NCBI GenBank assembly: GCA_036389275.1
Contig: DASVQE010000014.1
Span: forward strand, 1 to 64,000
From: QHVT01 sp036389275
Lineage (GTDB): Bacteria > Acidobacteriota > Thermoanaerobaculia > Gp7-AA8
Reading direction: 5' to 3'
DNA: 64,000 nucleotides
Below the pieces are notes generated by a model, which saw only the letters and a list, made by a program, of their open reading frames with translations, searched no databases and was not told where the DNA came from. Positions 16,706 to 25,599 of the stretch are shown piece by piece. Every line of letters begins with the position of its first letter. Position 1 is the stretch's first letter. A program made the translations under genes and the position numbers.

Positions 16706-17329
16706 GTTTTCGCGCGCTGCCTCGAGATCGCGGCGCAGCGCCTCGTACACGCGCCGCGTCTCGCGCTGGCCGGCCTGCCGGTCGCCGCTGTTGTCGATGA
16801 CATAGTCGGCGTAGCGCAGCCGCTCTTCGCGCGGCATCTGGTTGGCCATGCGCCGCCGCACTTCCTCCTCCGGCATGCCCCGGCCCACGCCGCGCGCGAG
16901 CTGCACCTCGGGCGGCACGTCCACCACCACGATCTTTTCGTAGCGCTGCCGCCCGCCCGCTTCGAGCAGCAGCGTCGCCTCGACCATGTAGATCGCGTCC
17001 TCGCCGCGCAGCCGCTCTTCTTCGATGCGCACCAGCCGCGCTTCCTCCGCCACGACCAGCGGATGAATGAGGGCGTTCAGCTTCTGCGCATCGGCGGAAG
17101 TGCGGAAGGCCGCATCCGCCAACTTCCGCCGATCGATCGTTCCGTCAGGACGGAGAACCGCCGTTCCGTACGTCCGGACGATGGCTTCGTGCCCCGACTG
17201 GCCGGGCTCGTACAGCCGAGCCACGATTGAGTCGGCGTCGACCGTGAGGCAGCCGAGGCGGGCGAAATTCTGGAGGATGGTCGACTTGCCGGAGGCGATG
17301 CCGCCGGTCAGGCCGGCGCGAAGGATCAC
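16685..17329 (-). CDS. coaE: dephospho-CoA kinase
   Basis: 214 aa. It phosphorylates dephospho-CoA, the last step of coenzyme A synthesis. The P-loop is GGIASGKST near residue 8, DAD follows, and the conserved HP of the CoA-binding region is in ALIHPLV. A lid region carries RRRMANQM. The GTG start overlaps the folD stop by 4 nt (GTGA), so folD-coaE form an operon on the minus strand. Length is typical. Confidence 0.93.
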   Translation of the reverse strand: MILRAGLTGGIASGKSTILQNFARLGCLTVDADSIVARLYEPGQSGHEAIVRTYGTAVLRPDGTIDRRKLADAAFRTSADAQKLNALIHPLVVAEEARLVRIEEERLRGEDAIYMVEATLLLEAGGRQRYEKIVVVDVPPEVQLARGVGRGMPEEEVRRRMANQMPREERLRYADYVIDNSGDRQAGQRETRRVYEALRRDLEAARENEKAPRV

Positions 17330-18228
17330 GCCCGTCTCCGCCGCGCCGCCTCGACGGTGTTGTGCATGAGCATGGCGATGGTCATCGGCCCGACGCCGCC
17401 CGGCACCGGCGTGATCCAGCCGGCGAGCTCGCGCACGCGGGCATAGTCGACGTCGCCGAGGAGCACGCTGCCGTTTTTGGAGAGCAGGCGGGACTTCTCG
17501 GCGTCGTGCGCGAGGCGCGGCGCGAAGTCGCTCTCCACGCGGTTCATGCCGACGTCGATCACGATCGCCTCGGGCTTCACCATCTCCGCGGTGACGAAGA
17601 TCGGCCGGCCGATCGCCGCGACCAGCACGTCCGCTTCGCGCGCTACTGCGGCGAGCTCGCGCGTCCGCGAGTGGCAGATGGTCACGGTCGCGTTCTCCTG
17701 CAGCAGCAGCGCGGCCATCGGCTTGCCGACAATGTCGCTGCGCCCGATCACCACTGCGCGCTTCCCTTCGAGCGACACGCCGGTGGAGGCGATCAGGCGC
17801 ATCACGCCGGCCGGCGTGCACGGCACGAGCGCGCGACGGCCCTGATGCAGCAGCCCGACGTTGATCGGATGAAAGCCGTCGACGTCCTTGGCCGGATCGA
17901 TGGCGTCGATGACCTTGCGCGCGTCGATCTGTTTGGGCAGCGGCAGTTGAACGAGGATTCCGTCGACGGCGTCGTCGCGATTGAGGCGGTCGACTTCCGC
18001 GAGCAGCTCGCGCTCGCTCATCGTGGCCGGGAAGACGCGCTCGGTTCCTTCGAGCCCGAGCTCGCGCGCCTTCTTCGCCTTGTTGCGCACGTAGATCTCG
18101 GAGGCGGGATCGTCGCCCACGCGCACCGCCACGAGTCCCGGCCGGAAGGAGGCGCCGGCGATGGCCGCGGCGACCTCGCGCTCGATCTGCTGCGCGACCT
18201 CTTTGCCGTCGATGATGCGCGCGGTCAC
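17326..18228 (-). CDS. folD: methylene-THF dehydrogenase/cyclohydrolase
   Basis: 300 aa from GTG 18228. Bifunctional enzyme interconverting 5,10-methylene-THF and 10-formyl-THF with NADP. Signatures: YVRNK with the catalytic lysine, VQLPLP, DPAKDVDGFHP, the VIGRSDIVGKP nucleotide-binding loop, and TPVPGGVGPMT near the end. The start is set at GTG because VTARIIDGK is the usual family beginning. An ATG at 18261 would add 11 residues and run close to the divergent promoter. Confidence 0.95.
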   Translation of the reverse strand: MTARIIDGKEVAQQIEREVAAAIAGASFRPGLVAVRVGDDPASEIYVRNKAKKARELGLEGTERVFPATMSERELLAEVDRLNRDDAVDGILVQLPLPKQIDARKVIDAIDPAKDVDGFHPINVGLLHQGRRALVPCTPAGVMRLIASTGVSLEGKRAVVIGRSDIVGKPMAALLLQENATVTICHSRTRELAAVAREADVLVAAIGRPIFVTAEMVKPEAIVIDVGMNRVESDFAPRLAHDAEKSRLLSKNGSVLLGDVDYARVRELAGWITPVPGGVGPMTIAMLMHNTVEAARRRRA

Positions 18229-18255
18229 GGGGCGCGTTTGTATCACGAGCGTCGT

Positions 18256-18261
18256 TATCAT
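18256..18261 (+). promoter_or_regulatory. -10 element, probably leaderless
   Basis: TATCAT ends 7 nt before the ATG of the secreted beta-sandwich gene. No Shine-Dalgarno is present. It lies in the 40-bp gap between divergent folD and that gene. Confidence 0.4.
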
Positions 18262-18268
18262 TTCGCGC

Positions 18269-20374
18269 ATGAATGCGATGGGAGCGGCGGTGTGGCTGCT
18301 GGCGGTGATGTTCGAGCTGACGCATGCCGGCTCGCCGGGCCGCCTTTGCAGCGGCGACGCGCGCGAGCCGCTCACGCAGTGCGGCAACACCAGCGGTGCG
18401 CTGATCGCCGTGATGCCATCGCCGCGCGAGCGCGCCTTCGTCTGGACGAGCGCCGACGGCGGGACGCTCTACGCCGGCACGATCGCCGCGAACGCGAAGA
18501 TGCTCCTGCTCGACCGAAGCGCGTTCACGCCGATCGACCTGACCTTCCGCGGCGACGCCGCCCGCGGGTGGCCACTCGACGTCGAGCTCACCCTCGGCGC
18601 GCGCGCGGCGGCGTGGCAGTGGACGCTGCCGCGCGAGGTCGCCGCGCGCGTGCGGCGCCTCTACGTGCGGCCGAACCGCTACACGCTCACCGCCTCCGCC
18701 GCGCACCACCGCATGCTGCGCCGCCAGCTCGACGCCACGCATCCGTACGCCGCCGGCGAGCTGCGCCTCTTGCCGCAGCCGCTCGCGCGCGGCATCGTGG
18801 TCGACGGCGACGATCGTCCCATCGCCGATGCCATCGTGGCGCTGCCGGATGGCCGCGTCTGCGTGCACGCGAACGAACAAGGTGCGTTCGCCTGCGAGCT
18901 CGGCGAGCCGACCGCGGAAGCGCTGGTGATCTCCAAGCCTGGCTTCGGCGCGAAAGACGTCACGCTCGCGCGCGACACCGCCGACGTCGACCTCGGCCGC
19001 ATCGCGCTCGAGCCGGCGCACAGGCTCACCCTCGACATCGTGCGCGACGAAGCGAAGCCGGCGCGCGTGACGCTCTTCCACGACGCGCCCGATCGCTACA
19101 GCCACGCGAAGGTGGCTACGCAGCCGATTCGCGAGCGGGAAGAAGAGGTGACGTTCGACGCCGCCGCCGGGAAGTATCTCGTCGTCGTTGAAGGCGAGGG
19201 CGCAACCGAGCGGCTGGAGACGCCGGTCGAAGTGAGCGAGAGCGACGTGCGTCGCAAGATCGAGATCGAGCCCTATCGCCTTGCCGGCACGGTCACGTTC
19301 GGCAACGCGCCGCTCGCGCGCGGCACGGTCGACATCGGCGCGCCGCAACACACCTGGCGCGTCCCGCTGACGGTCGTCGACGGCGCGTTCGAAGCGACGC
19401 TCTGGCAGCACGGCTCGGTCACAGCGTTCGTCCTCGCGCCGCCGGCCACGACGCCGGAGCTGGTGGTCTCGCCCGAGCTCGGCGCCGATCCGTCGCGCTG
19501 GGACATCCACCTCGAGAAGCGCACCATCTCCGGCCGCGTCACCGACGCCGCCACGAACGCGCCGCTGCCGAATCTCGAGCTGAGCGTGACCACGCGCGGC
19601 GAAGACTCGAGCGGCTACTTCGCCGTCCGCACGCGCGAGGACGGCACGTACGAGATCCTCGCGCACACGCCGGGCACCTACGCGCTGCGCATCGACGCGC
19701 CCGACTACGTCGCGGTGCAGCAGGAGATCGCCGTCGCCGCGGGCGACCGCAGCAGAACGGTCGACTTCGCGCTCGAGCGCGGCGCGGTCGTGCCGATCGA
19801 AGTGGTCTCGCCGAGCGGCGCGCCAATCGCGCATGCCATGGTGCTCGAAGGCGTGCAGCCCGATCGGGTGAACCCGCAGTACATCAACACCACCGACGGG
19901 CGCGGCCGCTACGAACTGCACGGCCGCGGCGGCGAGACGCGCCTGCTCTACGTCGTGCCGCCGGACGGCTCGTTCGCCGTCGCGCGCGTGGTCGTGCCGC
20001 GCAAAGCCGATGCGTCGAAGCCGCTGCAGGTCGTCGTGCCGCCGCCGACGTCGTCGCTGCGCGTGCGCACGGTCGACGCCAGCGGCACGCCGGTCTCCGC
20101 GCCGCTGCTGATGCGCTACGAAGGCGAGTTCGTGCCCGGCGCGATGCTCCGCTTCGTGACGAAGAGCTTCTTCGGCACCTCGCCCGCGGGTGAAGTGATC
20201 GTGCCGCGATTGCCTGCCGGCGCGTACGAAATCTGGGCGACGGCCGGGCCGCGCGACGAGGAGCAGTTGATCGCCACGAACGCTGCCGGACGGGCGCCGG
20301 TGCGGGTGGGACTTTCCGGCGGCGACGAGAGCGTTCAGGTCACCGCGCCGCCACGCGAGCCGCGGGCGCGTTGA
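18269..20374 (+). CDS. secreted multi-domain carboxypeptidase-regulatory-like protein
   Basis: 701 aa. A signal peptide (about residues 1-20) is followed by several beta-sandwich repeats of the carboxypeptidase-regulatory-like (peptidase-associated) type. The clearest is around residues 405-490, with ISGRVTDAATNAPLPN and DGTYEILAHTPGTYAL. Others are near 170-240 and 500-700. There is no catalytic motif, transmembrane anchor or lipobox, so it is probably an exported binding or scaffold protein, a type abundant in Acidobacteria. It diverges from folD, and the start follows a TATCAT box by 7 nt. Confidence 0.75.
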   Translation: MNAMGAAVWLLAVMFELTHAGSPGRLCSGDAREPLTQCGNTSGALIAVMPSPRERAFVWTSADGGTLYAGTIAANAKMLLLDRSAFTPIDLTFRGDAARGWPLDVELTLGARAAAWQWTLPREVAARVRRLYVRPNRYTLTASAAHHRMLRRQLDATHPYAAGELRLLPQPLARGIVVDGDDRPIADAIVALPDGRVCVHANEQGAFACELGEPTAEALVISKPGFGAKDVTLARDTADVDLGRIALEPAHRLTLDIVRDEAKPARVTLFHDAPDRYSHAKVATQPIREREEEVTFDAAAGKYLVVVEGEGATERLETPVEVSESDVRRKIEIEPYRLAGTVTFGNAPLARGTVDIGAPQHTWRVPLTVVDGAFEATLWQHGSVTAFVLAPPATTPELVVSPELGADPSRWDIHLEKRTISGRVTDAATNAPLPNLELSVTTRGEDSSGYFAVRTREDGTYEILAHTPGTYALRIDAPDYVAVQQEIAVAAGDRSRTVDFALERGAVVPIEVVSPSGAPIAHAMVLEGVQPDRVNPQYINTTDGRGRYELHGRGGETRLLYVVPPDGSFAVARVVVPRKADASKPLQVVVPPPTSSLRVRTVDASGTPVSAPLLMRYEGEFVPGAMLRFVTKSFFGTSPAGEVIVPRLPAGAYEIWATAGPRDEEQLIATNAAGRAPVRVGLSGGDESVQVTAPPREPRAR

Positions 20375-20403
20375 GCTGCGTCAAGTCACGGGGAATGAAC
20401 TCC

Positions 20404-20433
20404 TTGACCACCGCTGTTCGGCAGTGTTACCGT
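20404..20433 (+). promoter_or_regulatory. possible rplM promoter
   Basis: TTGACC (20404-20409) and TACCGT (20428-20433), 18-nt spacer, 110 nt before rplM. The -10 is weak. The leader between them contains no obvious L13 regulatory fold that I can recognise. Confidence 0.35.
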
Positions 20434-20542
20434 TTTGGCCCTTTCCCCCAGGAAAGGTGTGTTTCGTCTTTGAGCGATCTGTGACGTCCGCGGTTCACAC
20501 CTCTCGTCGCAGGTCTGTCAGTCGTAAGTTTCAGGGAGAGTC

Positions 20543-20986
20543 ATGCGTACCTATTTTCCCAAGCAGGGCGATATCGTCCCGCGCTGGTTTGTGATCGACG
20601 CCGACGGCCAGGTCCTCGGCCGTCTGTCGACGACGATTGCCAACATCATCTCGGGGAAGGCCAAGCCGACGTACACGCCTTTCCTCGACACCGGCGACCA
20701 CGTGGTCGTGATCAACGCCGAGAAGATCCGCCTCACGGGCAAGAAGGAGACGGACAAGATCTACCGTCACCACTCGCTCTATCCCGGCGGCCTGAAGGAG
20801 CGCGCCGCGCGCTTCGTCCGCGCCGAGAAACCGGAGCGGATGATCGAGGAAGCGGTGTGGGGCATGCTGCCGAAGAACAAGATCGGCAGAAAGATGCTGA
20901 AGAAGTTGAAGGTCTACCGCGGAGCCGAGCATCCGCATCAGGCGCAGAAGCCCGAGCCGCTCGACCTCGCCGCGAGCAGCAAGTAA
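20543..20986 (+). CDS. rplM: 50S ribosomal protein L13
   Basis: 147 aa, an early-assembly 23S rRNA-binding protein. Conserved stretches: WFVIDADGQVLGRLST near the start, GDHVVVINAEKI, and GMLPKNKIGRKMLKKLKVY. GGGAGAG precedes the ATG. It is followed at 16 nt by rpsI, the conserved rplM-rpsI pair, and led by a 168-bp untranslated region. Confidence 0.98.
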   Translation: MRTYFPKQGDIVPRWFVIDADGQVLGRLSTTIANIISGKAKPTYTPFLDTGDHVVVINAEKIRLTGKKETDKIYRHHSLYPGGLKERAARFVRAEKPERMIEEAVWGMLPKNKIGRKMLKKLKVYRGAEHPHQAQKPEPLDLAASSK

Positions 20987-21002
20987 TCACAGGAGGATTC
21001 CC

Positions 21003-21395
21003 TTGGCATTGGTCGAATACTACGGAACGGGAAGACGGAAGACGTCGACGGCCCGCGTGCACATCCGCCCGGGCGCCGGCGCGATCACGGTGAATCGCCG
21101 CTCGCTGGACGACTACTTCGGCAATGAAGTGCTGAAGATGATCATCAAGCAGCCGCTCTCGCTGACGGAGACGGTCGACAAGTTCGACATCGTCGTGACC
21201 GTCGACGGCGGCGGCCCGAGCGGCCAGGCCGGCGCGATCCGCCACGGCATCTCCCGCGCTCTGCAGGTCTACAACAGCGAGCTGCGCAAGCGGCTCAAGA
21301 AGGCCGGCCTGCTCACCCGCGACCCGCGGATGAAAGAGCGCAAGAAGTACGGACAGAAGGGCGCCCGCGCCCGCTTCCAGTTCTCCAAGCGCTAG
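21003..21395 (+). CDS. rpsI: 30S ribosomal protein S9
   Basis: 130 aa with the family's YYGTGRRKTSTARV N-terminus and the invariant C-terminal KR that reaches the P-site tRNA (ends FQFSKR). The TTG start is supported by a perfect AGGAGG 5 nt upstream. It is co-transcribed with rplM and followed by a terminator. Confidence 0.98.
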   Translation: MALVEYYGTGRRKTSTARVHIRPGAGAITVNRRSLDDYFGNEVLKMIIKQPLSLTETVDKFDIVVTVDGGGPSGQAGAIRHGISRALQVYNSELRKRLKKAGLLTRDPRMKERKKYGQKGARARFQFSKR

Positions 21396-21431
21396 TCCCG
21401 ATGGTTTCCCCGATTCATCGCGTTTAATCCG

Positions 21432-21462
21432 GACAGGAGCCCGCGCGCTCCTGTCTTTTTTT
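21432..21462 (+). terminator. Rho-independent terminator after rpsI
   Basis: A 9-bp stem (21432-21440 with 21447-21455) followed by T7. Confidence 0.92.
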
Positions 21463-21507
21463 GTCAATCGACGAGTTTCAATTTTCAATTTTGGAAGGAG
21501 GGTTCAC

Positions 21508-22299
21508 TTGGCAGTCTCCATCACAATGAAAGAGCTATTGGAAGCTGGCGTGCACTTCGGTCATCAGACCAAGCGCTGGAACCCGAAGATGAAGAAATAC
21601 ATCTTCGGCAAGCGCAATGGGATCTACATCATCGATCTGCAGAAAACGCTCAAGCTCTTCAAGGAAGCTTCCGGTTTCATCTCGGACCTCGCGTCCGGAG
21701 GCAAGCGCATCCTGTTCGTCGGCACCAAGCGCCAGGCGCAGGACGCCATTCTCGAAGAAGCCAACCGCTGCGGCATGTTCTACGTGAACAACCGCTGGCT
21801 GGGCGGCACGCTCACGAACTTCACCACCGTCCGCAAGTCGATCGAGCGTCTCAAGGAGATCGAATCGGTCCTTGCCGACACCGATAAAGAGATGTCGAAG
21901 AAGGAGCGCGCGCAGCTCGACCACGAGCGCGAGAAGCTCCAGAAGAATCTCATCGGCATCCGCGAGATGGACGGCCTTCCGGACGCGCTCTTCGTGATCG
22001 ATCCGAAGAAGGAGTACATCGCCGTCAAGGAAGCAAAGAAGCTGGGCATCCCGGTGGTGGCCATCGTCGACACGAATTGCGACCCGGAGGACATCGACTA
22101 TGTCATCCCGGGCAACGACGATGCGATCCGCGCCATCCGGCTGTTCACGCAGAAAATCGCGGACGCGGTCCTCGAAGGCTACAACCTGGCCGAGGAGCGC
22201 TACATCGGAACCGAGGACAAGGGCGGCGCCGGCGATCGCGCGGCAGCCATGCCTCCGGCCGAGGCGTCCGAGCCGATGCAGGCCGCTCCGGCGGTCTGA
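21508..22299 (+). CDS. rpsB: 30S ribosomal protein S2
   Basis: 263 aa. The family core is complete (GVHFGHQTKRWNPKM, FVGTKRQAQ, NNRWLGGTLTNF, PDALFVIDPKKE, IPVVAIVDTNCDP), with a central coiled-coil insertion and an Ala/Pro-rich tail. A TTG start follows GGAAGGAGGG. It is paired with tsf as in most bacteria. Confidence 0.98.
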   Translation: MAVSITMKELLEAGVHFGHQTKRWNPKMKKYIFGKRNGIYIIDLQKTLKLFKEASGFISDLASGGKRILFVGTKRQAQDAILEEANRCGMFYVNNRWLGGTLTNFTTVRKSIERLKEIESVLADTDKEMSKKERAQLDHEREKLQKNLIGIREMDGLPDALFVIDPKKEYIAVKEAKKLGIPVVAIVDTNCDPEDIDYVIPGNDDAIRAIRLFTQKIADAVLEGYNLAEERYIGTEDKGGAGDRAAAMPPAEASEPMQAAPAV

Positions 22300-22321
22300 T
22301 CCCAACCCGACTTCCACCCGC

Positions 22322-22350
22322 GAGGACGGGCGCCGAGCGCGCCCGTCCTC
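22322..22350 (+). terminator. hairpin between rpsB and tsf
   Basis: A perfect 12-bp stem (22322-22333 with 22339-22350) with a 5-nt loop and only a short CTTTG tail. It is probably an attenuator or processing site that sets the rpsB:tsf ratio rather than a full terminator. Confidence 0.65.
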
Positions 22351-22381
22351 CGCTTTGTGCTAGTACAAAACGAGGTTTGTC

Positions 22382-23290
22382 ATGAACATTACGCCCCAGA
22401 TGATCAAGGAGCTGCGCGAGCAGACCGGCGCCGGGTTCGGCGACGTGAAGGCCGCGCTCACCGAGGCCGAGGGAAACATGGAGCAGGCCGTGGTGATCCT
22501 CCGCAAGAAGGGTCTGGCCGCCGCCGGCAAGAAGGCCGGCCGGGTCACGGCCGAGGGCACCATCGTCGCCGACGTCGAAGGGAAGACCGGCGTGCTGGTC
22601 GAGGTGAACTGCGAGACCGACTTCGTCGGCCGCAATGAGAACTTCCAGCGCTTCGCCCGCGAGGTGGCCAAGGCCGTCGCGCAGAGCAGCGCCGCGAACG
22701 TCGACGAGTTCCTGGCCGGCAACTGGCCGGGATCGGGCGAGCCGGTCAGCCAGAAGGTGGCCGAGCAGATCGCCTCGATCAAGGAGAACATCTCGGTCCG
22801 CCGCTTCGCGCGCTACGAGGCGCCGGAGAATGCCTTCATCGGCACGTACATCCACGGCGGCGGCAAGATCGGCGTCATGGTCGAGGTGGCCGGCGGCCGG
22901 CATGAAGCGAGCGCCGAGGTGGCGAAGGACATCGCCATGCACATCGCCGCGGCCGAGCCGCGCTTCCTGCGCCGCGAGGACGTGACGGAGAAGGATCTCG
23001 ACACGGAGCGCGAGATCGCCCGCGACGCCGCGCTCAAGTCGGGCAAGCCGGAGAACATCGTCGAGAAGATGGTGTCGGGCAAGATGGAGAAGTTCTACGG
23101 CGAGGCGTGTTTGCTCGAGCAGCCGTACATCCGCGACGACAAGGCCACGGTGAGCCAGTATCTGGCGCGGCGCGGCAAGGAGTCGGGGTGCGAGTACATC
23201 GTGACCCGCTTCACCCGGTACAAGCTCGGCGAAGGGATCGAGAAGCGCAGCGACGACTTCGCCGCCGAGGTCGCGTCCTACATGAAGTGA
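22382..23290 (+). CDS. tsf: elongation factor Ts
   Basis: 302 aa, the guanine-nucleotide exchange factor of EF-Tu. The N-terminal UBA-like module reads LREQTGAGFGDVKAAL. The dimerisation/core part includes EVNCETDFVGRNE and a GGKIGVMVEV stretch, and the C-terminal module is near residue 250. Length is typical of the long form. A hairpin overlaps its stop codon. Confidence 0.98.
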   Translation: MNITPQMIKELREQTGAGFGDVKAALTEAEGNMEQAVVILRKKGLAAAGKKAGRVTAEGTIVADVEGKTGVLVEVNCETDFVGRNENFQRFAREVAKAVAQSSAANVDEFLAGNWPGSGEPVSQKVAEQIASIKENISVRRFARYEAPENAFIGTYIHGGGKIGVMVEVAGGRHEASAEVAKDIAMHIAAAEPRFLRREDVTEKDLDTEREIARDAALKSGKPENIVEKMVSGKMEKFYGEACLLEQPYIRDDKATVSQYLARRGKESGCEYIVTRFTRYKLGEGIEKRSDDFAAEVASYMK

Positions 23291-23319
23291 CACCGGACGC
23301 CTTCGGCGCCGGTGTCACT
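23286..23319 (+). terminator. long hairpin overlapping the tsf stop codon
   Basis: A nearly perfect 15-bp inverted repeat with one bulge begins in the last codon of tsf and closes on a TTC loop. No T-tract follows, so it may be a Rho-assisted terminator or an mRNA 3'-end stabiliser. Confidence 0.6.
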
Positions 23320-23320
23320 C

Positions 23321-23530
23321 GCGGCGATGCAGCGGCGGAGCCGCTGATCGCCGCGCCCGCGCGACGCGTTCAGCCGCGCGAAGCGTCGGCTGCAACGCGG
23401 GATCGGCGCGCGGCAATCGGCGGACAAGCCGCCGATCGCCGCGACAGTCGCATTGCAGCGGCTTCGCCGCTGCTCGCGACAACGCGCCCACCCACCCGCG
23501 GCGATGCAGCGGACAAAGCCGCTGATCGCC
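23321..23530. repeat. cluster of REP-like palindromes
   Basis: The 335-bp gap between tsf and pyrH holds four palindromes: 23321-23354, 23416-23436, 23455-23473 and 23498-23530. The first and last share the same sequence pattern (GCGGCGATGCAGCGG pairing with CCGCTGATCGCC). The inner two are shorter perfect hairpins of related composition. No gene is supported in the gap. The pattern resembles repetitive extragenic palindromic elements. Confidence 0.7.
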
Positions 23531-23608
23531 CATCGGCGCATTCAGCCGCGCGTCAGCGCCGGCTGCCATGCGCCGAGCGACCGCGGCGCGAAGCGTCCGC
23601 GAGTCGCA

Positions 23609-23617
23609 TGATATAAA
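23609..23617 (+). promoter_or_regulatory. extended -10 promoter of the pyrH operon
   Basis: TGATATAAA (extended -10: TG, one base, TATAAA) ends 8 nt before the pyrH ATG. The transcript would be leaderless or nearly so. Confidence 0.5.
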
Positions 23618-23625
23618 CGAGAAAG

Positions 23626-24357
23626 ATGGCGGAACCCAAGTACAAACGCATTCTCCTCAAACTTTCCGGCGAAGCGCTCATGGGCGGCCGGCGCAGCGGC
23701 ATCGACGCCGACGTCCTCGCCGCCATCGCCGACGAGATCGCCGAAGTCAACGAGCTCGGCGTCCAGACTGCCATCGTCATCGGCGGCGGCAACATCTTTC
23801 GCGGCGTCACCGCCGCCACCCAGGGCATCAACCGCGTCGCCGGCGATCACATGGGCATGCTCGCCACCGTCATCAACGCCATCGCCCTGCAGGACGCGCT
23901 CGAGCGCCGCAACGTGAACACGCGCGTCACCAGCGCCATCAGCATGTCCGAGGTCGCCGAGCCGTTCATCCGCCGCCGCGCCATCCGCCATCTCGAGAAA
24001 CATCGCGTCGTCATCTGCGCCGCCGGCACCGGCAATCCCTTCTTCACCACCGACTCCGCCGCCGCGCTCCGCGCCGCGGAGCTCGAGTGCGACATCATCT
24101 TCAAAGCCACCAAGGTCGACGGCATCTACACCGCCGATCCCGAGAAAGATCCCAACGCCGTCCGTCTGCCGCACGTCACCTACCAGCGCGTGCTCGCCGA
24201 GCGGCTGCAGGTGATGGACGCCGCCGCCATCGATCTAGCCCGCGGCAGCTCCATTCCGATCTATATTTTCTCGATGCGCGACAAAGGCAACATCAAACGC
24301 GCGCTGCTGGGCGAGGACGTCGGCTCGATCGTGTCCGACGATCTGCCCGCGGCCTGA
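23626..24357 (+). CDS. pyrH: UMP kinase
   Basis: 243 aa, amino-acid-kinase fold, making UDP from UMP. Motifs: LKLSGEAL at the N-terminus, VIGGGNIFRG, GMLATVINA and AAGTGNPFFTTDSAA, all typical of bacterial PyrH. It is the first gene of a tight operon pyrH-frr-ispD-ispF-gltX-pyrD-rlmB, with gaps of 7 nt or overlaps throughout. Confidence 0.97.
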   Translation: MAEPKYKRILLKLSGEALMGGRRSGIDADVLAAIADEIAEVNELGVQTAIVIGGGNIFRGVTAATQGINRVAGDHMGMLATVINAIALQDALERRNVNTRVTSAISMSEVAEPFIRRRAIRHLEKHRVVICAAGTGNPFFTTDSAAALRAAELECDIIFKATKVDGIYTADPEKDPNAVRLPHVTYQRVLAERLQVMDAAAIDLARGSSIPIYIFSMRDKGNIKRALLGEDVGSIVSDDLPAA

Positions 24358-24364
24358 GGAAGTC

Positions 24365-24925
24365 ATGCCGACAACCGACGTGATCAAAGACGTTCAACAC
24401 CGCATGGACAGTTCCGTCCAGGCGCTGCACGCGCACTTCAAGACCCTGCGCACCGGCCGCGCCAACGCCGCCATGCTCGACGGCATCCATGTCGACTACT
24501 ACGGCACGCCGACGCCGCTGGCGCAAGCCGCGAGCGTGAAAGTGCCGGAGCCCGCGCTCATCGTCGTCGAGCCGTGGGACAAGTCGATGGTGAGCGTCAT
24601 CGAAAAAGCGATCCGCAACTCCGACCTCGGCTTCAATCCCGCCTCCGACGGCAAAGTCATTCGCGTGCCGATTCCGTCGCTCACCGAGGAGCGGCGCAAG
24701 GACCTCGTGAAGAAAGCGCACGGCATGGCCGAGGAAGCGCGCACCGCCATCCGTCAGGTGCGCCGCGACGGCAACGACAAGCTCAAGAAGATGCTCAAGA
24801 ATCACGAGATCTCCGAGGACGAAGAGAAGCGCGCCCTCGATGAGATCCAGAAACTCACCGACCGTCACATCGACGACGTTGCGAATGTCCTGAAGCAGAA
24901 GGAACAGGACATCATGGCCGTCTGA
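24365..24925 (+). CDS. frr: ribosome recycling factor
   Basis: 186 aa, the tRNA-mimicking protein that splits post-termination ribosomes with EF-G. Signatures: LRTGRANAAMLDGIHVDYYG near residue 30, VEPWDKSM, and PSLTEERRKDLVKKAH around residue 100. It lies 7 nt after pyrH, the usual neighbour. Its stop shares one base with the ispD start. Confidence 0.98.
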   Translation: MPTTDVIKDVQHRMDSSVQALHAHFKTLRTGRANAAMLDGIHVDYYGTPTPLAQAASVKVPEPALIVVEPWDKSMVSVIEKAIRNSDLGFNPASDGKVIRVPIPSLTEERRKDLVKKAHGMAEEARTAIRQVRRDGNDKLKKMLKNHEISEDEEKRALDEIQKLTDRHIDDVANVLKQKEQDIMAV

Positions 24926-25599
24926 TGGCCGACTCGCTCGTCGTCATCATTCCCGCCGCCGGCTCGGGCAGCCGCTTCGGCGGCACCATCCCGAAGCAGT
25001 TCCTGCAGCTCGCCGGCAAGCCGCTCATCCAGCACGTCATCGAGCGCTTTCTGCTCGACGACCTCGTCACGCGCGTGGTCGTTCCCGTGGCCGAGGTGCT
25101 GCTCTCCGGCGTGAAGAACAGCGAGCGCGTGACGTTCCTCGCCGGCGGCGAGACGCGCATGCAGTCGGTGGTGCGCGGCCTCGCCGAAGCAGGCGATGCG
25201 GAGCTCGTCGCGGTGCACGACGCGGTGCGGCCGCTCTTCAGCGCGGCGATGTTCCACGCGGTGGTCGAAGCCGCGCGCATCAGCGGCGCCGCCGCGCCCA
25301 TCGTGCCCGTCAGCGACACGATTCACGTGATGACCACCGACGCGACGATCGAGCGCACGCTCGACCGCACCATGCTCGGCGCCGCGCAGACGCCGCAGTG
25401 TTTCCGCGGCGATCTGCTGCGCGACGTGCTCGCGCAAGCCGAGCGCGAAGGCGTCGAAGGGACCGACGAAGCGGGTCTCGCGGCGCGCTTCGGCCACACC
25501 GTGCGCGCCGTGCCGGGCGATCCGCGCAATCTGAAAATCACCGTTCCCGAGGATCTCGCCGTCGCCGAGTCGTACCTCCAGCAATGGAGTCGTTCGTGA
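24925..25599 (+). CDS. ispD: 2-C-methyl-D-erythritol 4-phosphate cytidylyltransferase
   Basis: 224 aa, the third step of the MEP isoprenoid pathway. The nucleotide-binding loop is PAAGSGSRFGG with PKQFL directly after. VHDAVRPL carries the catalytic aspartate region, and QTPQCFR is near residue 155. It is adjacent to ispF, a conserved pair. The ispF start lies inside its last codons. Confidence 0.96.
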   Translation: MADSLVVIIPAAGSGSRFGGTIPKQFLQLAGKPLIQHVIERFLLDDLVTRVVVPVAEVLLSGVKNSERVTFLAGGETRMQSVVRGLAEAGDAELVAVHDAVRPLFSAAMFHAVVEAARISGAAAPIVPVSDTIHVMTTDATIERTLDRTMLGAAQTPQCFRGDLLRDVLAQAEREGVEGTDEAGLAARFGHTVRAVPGDPRNLKITVPEDLAVAESYLQQWSRS

